In this document: positions 47,401 through 62,000 of the stretch, piece after piece | How the letters are laid out: the number at the start of each line of letters is the position of its first letter | Position numbering within the stretch: the stretch's first letter is position 1 | Assembly (NCBI GenBank): GCA_964017185.1 | Contig: OZ024871.1 | Span: forward strand, 29,240,488-29,304,487 | Direction: 5' to 3' | Length of the DNA stretch: 64,000 nucleotides | Origin: Rugalucina vietnamica | Taxonomy: Eukaryota > Mollusca > Bivalvia > Lucinida > Lucinidae | The notes under the pieces: generated by a model | What the model was told of the DNA's origin: nothing | Seen by the model: the letters and a program-made list of their open reading frames with translations, nothing else | Databases searched by the model: none | Made by a program: the position numbers and the translations under genes

Positions 47401-50400
47401 CTTCACAGCTGGGGTTCTTCTCAAACCCAGTGACGTGTAGTTTTAGTGGGTCAACATCTGTAGAATTGCAATGGAATATAATATTTCAGTTTCTCTGGGC
47501 AGAACCTGACACTCAAATTTTGAGTGAGCCTTTTGAACTAATCATTTGTAACCACAGTCCAAATTTAACACAAGACATCAATAGGGAACCCAGGGTTGCC
47601 AAGTTCGACGAAAACAAAATTCCCTGGCATTTCCCTGACAGAATTTCAAATTTCCATGACATCAACATCTTGTAGGGCAGTCTCTAATGACAGTTTAATC
47701 AGAAAATTCTTGAAACTTGAACATTATTTTTCACAATAAAATCCCAATAAGAACTTAATTCAACATAAAATACACTTCTGGATACAACATGTATCTGGTT
47801 AAGACTTTCCCCAAAACACTGACGGGATGTGGACATATTCATTAAATAATTTGACTCGAATCTGTTGTTTCAATTCTCTGATATTTGCCAACTATTCCAA
47901 AATAACCAGACAGTTTGCAAAATTCCCTGACAATTCCCTGACCTTGAAAAAAAATTAAATTTCCCTAACTTTTCCACGATGTATGGCAACCCTGGAACTA
48001 TATTGGTAAAGTGAGTAATGCATTACATAACCAAGAAAGGACAGAAGTCTCATTTTTTCAAAGCAAGGCTATAACAGATGCTTAGACCCTTCAATTTCTC
48101 CACTGTCTATGGCTAAAAAGGGATTGTGGTTACAAATTATTAGCACATTATCGCTACACCATCGAATAACACATGTTTGAAAGGAAAAAAAAATCAATGT
48201 TAGACTTAGTGTGTAAAGGACCTGCAGTCATCAAACCAATGAAAAACAGCCATGGAACTAATTCTATTGCTATGTCTGTCTATACCTGAGGCTCCAGACT
48301 CAATTACAATCAGATACTTCCTTTATTCTGTGTCCTATGTATCCGGGGCCCTTACCCATATGCCCCTCATCACCCTTATCTTGTGATATTTTCTCTTGTG
48401 ATTTTATTTTCTCTTTCTTTTTTGGCTGAGGGGGCGATTGTGTTTCTAACTCATCTTTGGTGGATTCTTCTGCAAAGGCAAAAAAAGTTATGACATTTCT
48501 TATTATTTAAAAGCTACAGCAGTTTTCTACTAAGACAGTGACGTCACGTCAGATGTTCGTGCACAATAACGTTACATGAAAAAATTAAAGCCGGTATCAT
48601 AGCATCGCGGCTACAGTGCGGTTTAATGCATGTTTTTACATGTGCTTTAAAGACAGGGTTTTCATGCCGGGGGGTCTGGTTTCCAGTTTAAAGTTAAACA
48701 GGTAGCCAGACCTAGTAGTGGGTGGAGCTTACACACAGGTAACTGGCTAACCTTAGGGGTCATAAAACTGATCATGTGTCATAATTGGATGCAATAAACA
48801 ACCAGGAGAGATAATACCTGTCAATCATTTTATCAGTCCCTGAGGCCTGAAACTGACAACCAATCAAATCTCTGGTATTGATGTTAACACTTCAGCAGTT
48901 AGAGAAAGAATGACACAGGTATACCTGTGTGGCCTTTTATACCCCAGCCCTGTCTTTAATTGCAATTTGTGCGACAGCTACGATCAGTAAAGTACGCGTC
49001 AGTATAGCAATACAAGCCATGTATGTTTATGCTAGACTGTGAGTAAACACCTCGCTAGATGCTTTGTTCAAATAGGCGGGCTGGCCGTGTGAACATAACG
49101 TAACGTAACGTAAAATCGCCTAAAATGTCAAAATGTAACATTTTTTAAGATCACGGAAAATCAACACAGTTATGTTGTTAGTGAACGTAGTATCATGTTA
49201 CAAATATCACATGAAAGATTGGTAAAGGAACTTTTAACGTCATGCAAACCAAAACTTAAAAAGATGTATTTTGATATGAAAATTATGATACGGAACAAAC
49301 GACGCATGGATTTTTATCTAAAAAATCGGTAGTGTTACATTTTTTAAGATCCGGAAAATTTTATGTTTTAATTATTTCCAATTTCTGAATCGAATTTATT
49401 TCTATACAGCGTAAATGCCCATTTACGGAACTAAACGTTCATATAAAAATTTAGTAATTTACTATTTCTGTGGTGTTTTTATAATACAAACAACACACTA
49501 CCTATAACTTTTCACACTGAACCTGACATTTTTGGACCTCCCGAACAAGATACAGTTGTATCTCTAATATTTCGTCTTCTGACTTCAGCTTTTGTCGGGC
49601 ATTCTATCAACTTAAGTCACTGCAAATGTGTGAAGATTTCGGTGCAAAAATACTGAAGATCCCTATTTTATGATTACTTTAGTCGAAAATAACAGTTAAT
49701 TTTGTAACGCCTGACATGACATTTATAGCGTTTTTGTTCATTCATTGGCGATGTATTCAGCAATAGGTAAGACATATCAAACTTGCACATGGTCTAAAGG
49801 CTGCTTTAAAGATCTTTATTTTGATGAATTTTGCATACCGCTACTTCAAAAAATATTGACATGGAAGCATTTTAGCACCAAGAACGTGAAAAATCGCAAA
49901 TTGTGCCTGAACATCTGACGGGATGTCAGTATATGGTGATAACCAAACAGTAGAATTTTTCTGCTGAATTTGTTTGTTTGCTTTGTGGTTAAATGTCCCA
50001 GTCAACAACTTTTCAGTTACATATGTAAGAGTTCCTCCAATGCCTGGGTATTAAGCAGTATAATGAGTTGCTGTGTCTTGCTCAAGGACACAAACAAGTG
50101 CCACTGGGGTTCAAACCTCTGATATTTACATCAGGAGACAAACAAAGTAACCACTAGGTCACCACATTCCCCTTCACCTAATTTTGACTACATAGAAAGT
50201 TTACACCATTATGCTTCATAGCAAACATGAGCAGCCTAGAGCAGCCTATTCCACGCCAAGCTAAGATACATGTATCTGTACATAAAAAGGATCTACACAA
50301 CAATCAAACAACTTTGTACTTCTTAGTATGACAACAGGATTTCTGAATGACATATAAATAGTAGACAACAAATCAAACCTTTTGTAGCTTCAAATAGAGG

Positions 50401-53400
50401 GCTTTTCTTAGCAGGCAGAACTACAATAGGATGGCCGCCTTTTGTTCTCTCTAAGGCAGCTGAGCACTGTTTCTCAGACTTGAATGTCACAAAGGCATAC
50501 CTGCAACAAAATGCTTCACCATTAAAGCCCATAAACACCCTAACAACACTCAACAACATTTAACAGCCTCTGTGGCCTAGTGGCTAATGGTTAAGTCACT
50601 CTCCTTGTAAACCAGTAGTTGCAGGTTCAATTTGGGCTTCTCCAGTCTATTGGATGAGACTTTAAGCAAGTTTCTGTCTTTGCTGTTTGTGGGATATTAA
50701 ACCTCTAAGTCAACCAACCATTTTAACAACATCATGCCAAATTTTGAAAGAACTTGCAAAATATTTTCTTTCTTTATTTATTTTAAAAGCTATATAGCAC
50801 TAAAGATTTAGACAAGATGGCGCATTATAAGTCTAAATATTACTATAGTACATGTATATGGATCTACTAAGTACATTCAAAGTACATGTTGTTTTTTCTC
50901 TCCAAATATTAAAGCTCATCTAGATTTACATAAAATATGTTATAGAGTATGACATTTTTAAAAACATGTTAATCATGTTAATGGATGATATTGAAATCAC
51001 TTTGCGAACATAACTTCTTGTATTTTAGAATTCCCTAACAAATTCTCTTACATTTATAAATACTTCCATATTTTCACATTGCAAAGTTCCCAAACAATTC
51101 CCTAAACTTGAAAAATTTCAATATCCTAACTTTTCCCCCCTCCCACATGTGGCAACCCTGTCTTTGGTTAAGATATGCAACTATTTATGAAGCTGCAAAG
51201 CCTAGTTTTTTTTGTTTTTGTTTTTTTTAATTCAGTTTTACGTCCCTTTCAAAATTATTTCAGCTCATATGAGACGGACCAATCAGTAGGTGGGGCGAAA
51301 AAGGGAGAACCCCTAGAAAAACCACCTGGCACACCCACAAGCAGAACTTGGCTTGTCTCACATGTGGCCAGAGCGGGGCTCAAATGCACACCAGACACAG
51401 CGGTGAGATGATAGAGTGATTAAGAAACAGTGCTCTTAACTGCTCGGCCACGGGGGTCGCCTAGTTTGTGTCTCACCTGAACAGAAAACAATCAACACAA
51501 TTTCCCAAGACACAATTATTTGAGCTGGATGCAAGAAAACTGGTCTTCAGGGCTTCCAGCCAGGTCTGACACAAATCCGGCTGTGCAGTCGAAGAAGAAA
51601 GCTTGAAGCTTGAAATGTGGAATATAAGTAGTTGAAAGGGAATTGTGCTATCAGTCTAGCAAAACAAAGGCACTGATAAGGTGTGCAGTTACTGCACCTA
51701 TGTTTTTGCATATACAAAAGTCATATTTGAGCCGCCCCATGGGAAAACCAACAATCTGCATAGGCGAAAACAAAGGCGCAGATCAGCTTCGCGGTGACCG
51801 CGAAGCTGATCAGCGCCTTTGTTTTCGCCACTCGGATAGTACAATTCCTCCGCCACTTAACTCCAAAATTTCAAGCTTCTAACCTGCTTCTGTAGCTGTA
51901 CAGGCCAGTTCGGAAACCACATTGTGGTTTTCCCACGAGGCGGCTCATTTTTTTAAACTGCTCATTTCAAGATTTGACTTACCCTCTGATAAACTTCTTT
52001 TTCGCTTGACACTTTTTAAGATGATAATCTGTCGCCTCAGGAAACATGGTTTTCAGTTGTTCTTCAACAGGCGTATTCCTGTCAAAACCTCCACTCACAT
52101 ATAACACCAAGGGATCGATTCCCTGCTCTGTAACAGGAAATGTACAGACGTGCTGGAAACCAGTTCCAGTTTCCATGACGATGCCTCAAAATATTAGTCC
52201 GCCACAATCAGAATGTAAGAATGATTGTCAGAGGTGTACCTGATTTGTACTAGGGCTAACTAAATTGACACTAGAGACTACCTAAAAACTTAAGCAAATA
52301 TATACAACTAAAATTTTGTTATACAATTGTAAGAAAAAAAAACTCAGGTTTGATGACTGCAGGCACTATAATTAATAATGATACTGTAAATTTGGAAATT
52401 TTTATGTGATTTTATTCATGAATTTTCTTTTTCCAAATTATTCACAAGGTCTTGAAATCGAGAACATGTGTTCATGTTACTGCTTACAGAAATTCTTAGT
52501 AAGGTCAAACCTTGAATTCGGGAGGCAACTAATTCACAAATTTTCACGAAAATTAAATTCTCGCGAACATTTCCAAACTTACAGTATATACACAAAAATG
52601 AACACATACGATAACAATTTCAGTGTTCTGAGATAGTGTATTTGGTAACTAAGATAGTGTATTTGGTAACTAAGTGTTAAGTAAATTTTTACACTCTCTT
52701 ATTTATTATGTCTAAAATCACTACCAAATACACACCACAACTTCAAGTCATTTGAAGATGTACACACTACTAACATTTTTGTTTTAACATTACCTTCAGG
52801 TTTATTCACTCTAGCCTTGGGGTTCTTGCTCTTTGCTCCAACATAATCTACATAAACATGTCTCCCGTGAACCTTCTTCTGACTCAATATTTCTAGATTT
52901 TTCTCCGCTACTTCTTCACTACTGAACTCAAGAAAGGCATAACTGTAAAAATAAAGTATACTTTTAAGTATTGTTACTTAAAGCTCTTCAGGCTTTTATT
53001 TTGAGCAGGCATAATAGCTTATGTATGTTTGTACTGAAGTTAAACATCCCAGTCAACAATTTTTAGTCATGTTCGGACAGGGTCATCACTTCCTGGGTAT
53101 TAGCAGTACTCTAGAGAGTAAACGGCAACTTGCTCAAGAACATGACATGGCACTCCAGCTGGCGGCCAGCAGTTTTTTAGAACACTGCTCCTCTTGATTC
53201 TGTGACTGAAGCACTACCACTAGGCCACCAGGGGTATCTTAGTTGTCTGGAAAGTTTAATTCTTGCACACCAGACAGAAATTGCTACACTTTTTGCCTGG
53301 GTGATAAAATTGCATCTCACCCAGGTGTTCTCACCCAGGCTAAAAAAATTACGCAAATCCTTGAAATAAACCAGATTTTGGGGGTTGTTGTGCAAGAAAA

Positions 53401-56400
53401 AGAATCTAATATGGTGTTCTGTTCTAGATGGAAGTTTCCAACCCTCGGGATGACCGTGCTGAGCGGAACCTCGGCAGAGCCTCGGTTCCGCTCAGCACGG
53501 TCATCCCTTGGGTTGGAAACTTCCATCTAGAACAGAACCCCATATAAGATTCTTATAGTCCCTTGGTATTCAAGCAACAAGCTGCTGATTTTTACTTTCA
53601 ATAAATTCTTTGGTTTTGATAAATTATGAAAAGCAGATTTTGTTTGGCAATTTCAGGAATGGGCCCTATGGGATGTGATTGGGAAATCCCCGAGCAGTGT
53701 TGATCAAACCAAGGACATCTTCCTTTGGAGTCAGACATTCTACCACTAGGACACCCTACACCCCTAAACACTGCAATTACAGTGTACATTCTAAATGTAG
53801 GCACTTACTAAAAAGGCTGTTTTGAGTTCCTCGAGGTTCTCATTCTCACATTCTTGATGTCTTTTGATAGTTCCTTGATCTGCTTCTCCTTGAAACTTGA
53901 TGGGAAATTCTTCATGAACAAGGTCCTCAAGTCTGAAAGTGACAGAAAATGAGAAGCATGCATGAAAACAACAAGAACGCCGCAGAGGTCGATATTGCAC
54001 CTACATCAGGCAAAATAACTGAAATTAAACCAGAGGACCAATGGTCCTGTAAACGCTCACCTGAGATCTGCTACATATGCCAATAAACATGTTTGAATAT
54101 TATGGTATTCAGCCCCAGTGCAGGGGCAGATGATGCCCTTGGGCCATTTGTTTTCAGAACAATCAATATTCTGTCCATTTGCCAATTTCTATTTTATTTA
54201 TTCCCTTTAAATGACATGTTAACAGTTTTCCCCATTCAAATGCATTGGCAACCTATGTTGACCTTGCCGTAAAATAGGTCAAGGTCATCACAGGATCATA
54301 ATTAATATACACATTGTAGTACTTAAGCCATCAATGCTTCATGCCAAGTTTCTTTGAAATCAGTCCACCAGTTCCGGAGAAGAAGATTTTTGAAGGATTT
54401 TTACCATATATGGGCATGGCGGCCATCTTGGTCATGTGACCTGGATTATTTATTAAATTATATATACATTGATTACCCCATCCTGTAGATGTTTCACATA
54501 AAATTTGGCTTTGATTGGCCAAGTGGTTTCAGAGAAGAAGATGTTTGAATATTATGAAAATATACATGTATAATGCCACGGGGTGGGGGCATATGAGCTC
54601 CTGGGGACCAATCTTTATCAGAATCATTAATATTCAGTCCTACTGTGCATTTCCTGCAAGACTTTCACTTTAAATGACATTTCAAAAGTTTTCCCCATTC
54701 AAATGCATTGGCGACCTATGTTGACCTTGCCGTAAAATAGGTCAAGGTCATCACAGGGTCATGATTTATATACACATTGTAGTACTTGAGTCATCGATAC
54801 TTCATGCCAAGTTTCGTTGAAATCGATCAACAGGTTCCGGAGAAGAAGATTTTTGAAGGGTTTTTACCATATATGGGCATGGCGGCCATCTTGGTCATGT
54901 GACCTAGATTATTTATATATACATTGGTTACCCCATCCTATAGATGCTTCACATAAAATTTGGCATTGATTGGCCAAGCGGTTTCAGAGGAGAAGATGTT
55001 TGAATATTATGGAGATATACATGTATATTGCCCTGGGGTGGGGGCATATGAGGCCCTGGGGTCCATCTTATTTTTCAGAATCATTAATATTCAGTCCTAC
55101 TACCCATTTCCTGCAAGACTTTCACTTTAAATGACATTTCAAAAGTTTCCCCCATTCAAATGCATTGGCAACCTATGTTGACCTTGCCGTAAAATAGGTC
55201 AAGGTCATCACAGGGTCATGATTTATATACACATTGTGGACCTTGAGTCCCTTGTGCTACTTGCTAAGTTTCAAGATCCTAGGCCTTTGGGTTCTGGAGA
55301 AGAAGATTTTTAAAGGTTTTTACCATATATGGGCATGGTGGCCATCTTGGTCATGTGACCTGGATTATTTATATATACATTGGTTCCCCCTTCCTATAGA
55401 TGCTTCATATAAAATTTGGCTTTGATTGGCCAAGTGGTTTTAGAGGAGAAGATCTTTGAAATTGTGGACGGACGGACGACGGACGGACGCCGGAGCATGG
55501 CCATCCTATAAGCTCACCTTGTGAGCCTAACGGCTCAGGTGAGCTAAAAATATAGGTCGAGGGCACCAGGTCAAGGTGTGTTCTGAAAGAGTATGTCAAG
55601 GACAATTACTGTGCTAGGTTTCACACTTGCAGCTATCACAGGTGCAGAGAAATCCAAACTTTGACATAAAAAATAACTAAGTCAATGGACCATGAAATAT
55701 AGGTCAAGGGTACCGGGTCAAGGTGCATGCTTGAAGGGCATGTCAAGGACAATTACTATGCAAGCTTTCACACTCACAGCTCTGACAGATGCAGAAAAAA
55801 AAAAAAACTTTGATGTAAAAATTAACAAAGTCAATGGACTGTGAAATATAGGTCAAGGTCAGAGGGTCAAAGTGCATGCTTGAAGGGTATGTCAAGGGCA
55901 ATTTTTATGCAAGGTTTGAGACTCGCAGCTATCACTGATGTAGAGAAAACCAAACTTGGACGTAAAATTTGTCAAAGTCAGTGGACCGTGAAATATAGGT
56001 CAAGGGCATAGGGTTTAGGTGCGTGCTTGAAGGGTATGTCAAGGACAATTACTATGCAAGGTTTGAGACTCACAGCTATCACTGATGTCCAGAAAACTAA
56101 ACTTCGACGTAAATGTTGATGGTCGGACGCACGCACGGACGAACAGACGGACAGAACTTTGGACTCCTATAACGCACCCTGATAAAAATGCACAACTGAT
56201 CAGCGCCTTACAAGATCAGGCTTTGGTTTGTCTAGTGCTTTCCATGAAAATCTTTTAAAATAGTGGATGATTCACATGCAAAAAACAAAGGCCCAGCATA
56301 AACTACACAGCTGATCACAGCTTTTGTTTTTCCTACACGGTACAATTTCTGTACCACTTAAACCTAAAATTTCAAGTCTACAGCCTTATTCTGCTACTGT

Positions 56401-59016
56401 AAAGGCCAGTTAGTGTGGCAACTTGTTGGAACCACCGAAGACCGGTTTTCATGCGTCACCTATCACAGCTCCTCTACACTTACAAGAGCAGCTTGATTTT
56501 TTCTCTGCATGGTTAACACCACCTGTCTAGTCAGAACACCTATGACAATAACAGTATCTTTATTATCTCCTGTTTTCTGTGGACTTTGTGGCTCTTTTTT
56601 CTGTCCACTCCCATAAGCTCACCTATGACAGCTCAGTGATTTTGCTGGACTAAATTTCTGTCCGGCCACTTTGGCCGGACGCCATCCATTTCAGTCGGAC
56701 ATTTTTCATTTCTTCCGGACAAAAGAAAAATACTTTTTTTGGGGGAAAGAGGGGGTGGAAACACTTTGTTACAATAGAGTTGATAGGGAACTTAGTATTA
56801 AATTATCATTATCACCATGAACTCCAAGCTTGATCAGAAGTAATTTGAGTTTGGTAAACTAAGAATGATGAAAAAAAAAATTGTGGGGGTGGGGTGGGGG
56901 TATGGCCTTGTAGGGTATGGTTGGTGTTGGGTCTACATCTGTGATAGTAAATAGATTGATGAGAAAAGCACCATATTTCCCCTGTAAATAAGTCCCTAAG
57001 GAGAAAAGTCCAGTTGGAGGTGTGTCACGACTGGCAGAATATCAATATACAACAACAACATTGTGTAATATTTCACGTAAATTTGCGGAGAAAGTTTGAG
57101 CGAAATTTGGATATTTAAGCCTGAAAAATGCATTTGAAGCAGGGATTTTGCAAGGTTACACAATTACAGGTCTATTGAATGCTAAAATAGCGGCTAATCG
57201 AAGGTTATAATGTATTTTGCACATTCAAACGAAGTATTTTAGGTCACGACCCACTCTCCCAACTTTTTCAGAATCAGATGCTGGTCTACTGTACATGCCT
57301 GAACGATCTTTTTGGGTGCAATTTGGATCGTTTTTTTGACACTAAGAACCTTTGAGTCGGCCACCAAATTGATCAGCCATACAATTTACAGACAAAGTAA
57401 AACAAAATTGAAAGAAATGGGCCTTGAAATGGCCGACTGTTTGCAAAGGCGAAACAGAAAGTACAGTCTCTAATGCGCAAGCCAATTCTCTCTCTGACAA
57501 CCAATGAAAAGCAGCGTTAAAGAAGCGTTTGACTGTGTCATGAGCTTGTCATATATTATCTCTGTTGGTACGAGATTTGAGCAGGTAAAAAAATAATACC
57601 AGTCTAGGGAAGACACCCGCTGGAAATTTTGACCAATCAGCGATAATCTAACGGATTAAAAATGGTGCATTGACAAAAATGCTCTCGGACAAAATGTCCG
57701 ACCTGACCAGATTGCTCCCGGACATCTAGAATTTGTTCCGGACTATGTCCGAGGGCCGACGCCAAACTGAATCCCTGCAGCTCCTCGCAGACTTGCAGAG
57801 GCAGCTAAATTTTTTCTCTGCATAGTTGACTAAACTTGTCTAGTAGTTGTAAACTCAGTTATAACAATAACAGTACCTTTATTATCTCCTGTTTTCTGTG
57901 GACTTTGTGGCTCTGTTTTCTGCTGCTGTTGTTGTTGTTTCGTCTTCTGTTGCTCTCGTTCCTTCTTCAGTGCAGTCTGTGATAATTTCTGCTGTTTCTC
58001 TTTGGTAGGGGGCTGAGTTTCAGCAGCCTTCCTCTTTTCTCCTGGCTTCTGGGTTTTTACTGGTACAGCTGAAAAATAAATAGCATATTTTACTGGCATA
58101 TCCTGAATCGATGCAAAATAGATACATCGATCACTGTGATTTTTAAGATTGAAAGTTTCAGAAATTAAAAAACAATATGAATAAGTACTGCCCTACTATT
58201 TATCTTAACTCAAAACTTGACAGCTTGTAACTAGCTGTAAGTTCAAAAGCTTCACTGTGACAGTTACATTATCCATATTTTACCGAAGGTAAGCTAAGAA
58301 AGAGATTAAGAAGTACATGTATCTAAATAATTAAAAAATATTTGTAATTTTTTGTGTGTGTTTAGTCACTAGACATTTTTAATAATTCAATGTATATTTT
58401 TTACCAGATTTGTTTGTCTTGTGGTTAAACCTCACTCTCAATAATTTTTCAGTCATGTCTAGACAGAGGCACTGCTTTCTCTTTACTAGCCAGTACTATG
58501 GGGAGTAAATGTGCTTTGCTAAAGGACACCAACCAGTACAGGTAGGTTTCGAACCCCTGACCAGAGTCCAATGCACCAACCACACCACCACCACACTACC
58601 CTTTTACCAGTTTTGTGTACAAGAGAACTGAAATATCTTACACTTTTCTTCTTCACTTTCATCGTCACCATCATCATCTTCATCATCATCATCATCATCG
58701 TCGTCGTCGTCGTCGTCATCATCGTCATCACTTTCTTCAGCTTGCTGTTTCGTGGCTTTCAATCCTTTTGATGCAGCTACTTTAGCCACTGTTGGTTTAG
58801 CTTTGCTTGTCGCATCATCATCATCATCATCTTCATCGTCGTCATCATCATCATCATCATCGTCGTCACTACTTTCACTTTCCTCTTTTTGTTTTGTTTT
58901 AGTTGGTACTTTCTTATCTTTGACACTCTCTTTATTTTTGGAGTCAGTTTTCTTCTGTTTAGTATCTTTTGCTAAAACATCATTAATGTCTCCACTGTCA
59001 TCATCATCATCATCAA

Positions 59017-59048
<32 letters not shown>

Positions 59049-62000
59049 CTGCTTGCTTCTTCTGCCTGTTTCTGAACCAGTCCACCTGCTTCGTCAGTCT
59101 CGCTATCATCACTCTCTTCTTCTTCACTACTTCCTTCTTCTTCATCATCTTCTTCACTATCTGTATAGTCATCTTCCTCTGCATCTAAATCATCAACTTT
59201 CACACCTTTAAAATCACTACTTTTCTTTTTCTTGTCTTTTGTTTTATCACCGGGAGTTTTCTGTGCAGGACTATCTTTTTTCTTTTTGTCCTGATTAATC
59301 ATCTGAAACACTGGTGTATTTTTAGCTTTATTAGCTGGAGTCTGTTGTTTAGGTGTGTTTTTGTCTTTTAACAGAGCAGGAGTTCCTGGTTTAGGTGTAT
59401 TTTTGCCTTTATCTTTAGACATAATTTTATCTTTTGGTGTCTGTCCTTTTTCAGATTTTTTCCCACTAGGCGTCTGTTTTCCCTTGTGACCAGGAGTGTC
59501 ACCATTTGGAAGGTTTTTATTCTTGGGTTTCTGCATTGGGACTGAAAAGACAATAATGATTCACTTTGCTAGTGGCAAATTGATTTCTTGCTATTACCAT
59601 ATTTTTAATGAGTTGAGTTTCATTTAAATGAGTTAAGTTTAAATACTGTAGAAGTTATACTTTTTGTTTTTTATTTCTCCTCCATTTTTCAATGAACTTA
59701 CTTCTGCAGTCTGTATATCGCTGATGTGCCTTAACATGCGGGTACCGTAACATTTTCAACCTGCCCAAACACATGGTAAATAGACTTACATTGTATTAGG
59801 CTATTTCTTATAGCTTCCAGTATCAAAAGTTTAAATTTGCTAAGTTCAGCATTCATACTGTTAAAGTGTTTTTGTTTGTATTTCATTGCTTTATAATACA
59901 ATATCAACAGCTATAGTCATGTATGGACGGTCGGTAATCCCAACAAAACAAGGTTCCCAGAGGCAGATTACCAGTTCTAAGTGCACATTTCATTTACTGC
60001 AAAATGTCATATACTCAAATAGCCTTCCTGAATTAACAGAAGAGGAAAAATAACCACAGAAAGTTTCATGACCACATCTTTATGAATTTTAGAAATGTGC
60101 TGGTAATGATAATCAATTGCACAACTGCTTTAACACAAATCCGACATGCTAGTGTACAAGCTATTGCGGTCTACATATTGTTGAAAAGAGTAAACTAACT
60201 TCTTAAAGAGTTATGAAGCATCTTCAAATTGCTCCTACAGCTAGATGCAAAACTTCAGTCTTACAGTTCCTTAGCTTTACAGCTTTTGTGCCAGATATGC
60301 TCAAAAGCCCTGAAGAAAAGCTCAGTCTAGTGACAACACCTGCCAATTTTTTCCCACCTCGGTTTTTAGGGTGGGACTTCGGTTTTGATCATAACTTATA
60401 TACTTTCATTGTTTCCTTGTTTACTTACCATCTTGATCGGAGTCCATATCACTGCCTTTCAAACCACCCTACAACAGAACAGGTGCAACATAAAATTGAG
60501 CCTATGCATGAGAAAGCTAACAATTGAGGTTTCCGAACAGGTTTGACACAAACCGAGCTGTAGGAGCACTGATTATGGCTAGAGACTGGAAATTTCAAAT
60601 TAACAAAAGAAGATAAATTATACTATCTGTGTAGCAAAAATAAAGGTGCTGATGAACTGTGCAGTTACTGCACAGCTGATCTGCGTCTTTGTTTTGGCAA
60701 AGGCAAAAAGCTGGTTTTGTCATGACATGGGTCAAATTATCACCAGTGTTTTCAACATGAAGATGCTTCCGGAGTACTAAATTGTAAAGCTAGCACACAA
60801 ACATATACTTGCATGACCTGTATGTCATTTTTGTCAGGCCAATAACTGTGACATGTTTCTGTATATACATTGTATGTGATTAAAACATTCTGGATTCAAG
60901 TGACACAGGCAGTGCAGCCACAGTCACCCTCTCTCTAAGCTAAATTTATCATCTTGGGACATACTGAAAATATTCTCACCTTAAAACCAGCTGAAGTTAA
61001 CTTTGTCTTCAAAGCAGTAAAGGAATCCTGCAACATAATATTGCATACAAGAATGTAACATGAACTATTAATATCTATCAAAGTGTTTTCTATTAATTCT
61101 TCATAAGGCTTAAAAAAGATAATATGGTTTCAGGTTTAACTTACCGTATTCGTTCTAATTAGCGCACATGCTCCAATAAGCGCACACCCTGATCGTTTCT
61201 GAAAAATATGCGCATAAGCGCACACTGCTCGTCTAGCATATTGGTATTTTATGTCAATTTTGCACACTCATACAACATTAAAACGTATCTGTACGGATCT
61301 GAAAGGATCAAACAATATTTCGCGACGATTGGAACACTTAATATATGACATCAATATTGACCATTAAAACAAGGTTTAAAACAAGCAGTCTAAAGATTGT
61401 TTACGTACATTTGTAGTGTGCGCTAATTGGAACGATATTTTGTTACCTTAACTTTAAGATATTTTGAAAAGTTAAGCGCACTGTGCGCTAATTAGAACGA
61501 ATACGGTAGATGAAATTCTAAAATAGGGTCAGTAGATACAATTCTTTTTCATTATGATGATTTTTTTTTACATCGGGGAGATAAAACAAAACGGCTGACT
61601 GGGAAAATCTTTTGAAAATCCTCTAAAACTGCCTGTAAATGTTTGGGTCTGGAATAAACAATTTGACACGGTCAGGTAACCAGAAACAAACATTTTTTAG
61701 GCCTTATAATCATCATCTACACGTTGGGTCTTAAACAAGTGGTCATTCATGAATTTTATAGGCTGCCACTAGAGTCTGCTACATACATGTACGTACAGTA
61801 GTCATGGTAGTCATCACATGTTGTAACAAGTTCAAAACAGTAAAGACTGACTTTTCTACATAGATTCCTTTCCAAAATCCAGCGCAATCAATGAGAAGCA
61901 TAGCGGTCTACTGGTTCTGCACTAGGCTTGTGTTTGAAGCTAGAGGTTCCCGGTTCAAACTTCCCAGCCTCCATGTGTCCTAGTGCAAGACTAAGCCCCA

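Noticed and set aside
61890..61965. Possible tRNA gene
   Set aside because: A- and B-box-like words are present but the acceptor and anticodon arms do not pair; a SINE head is more likely.
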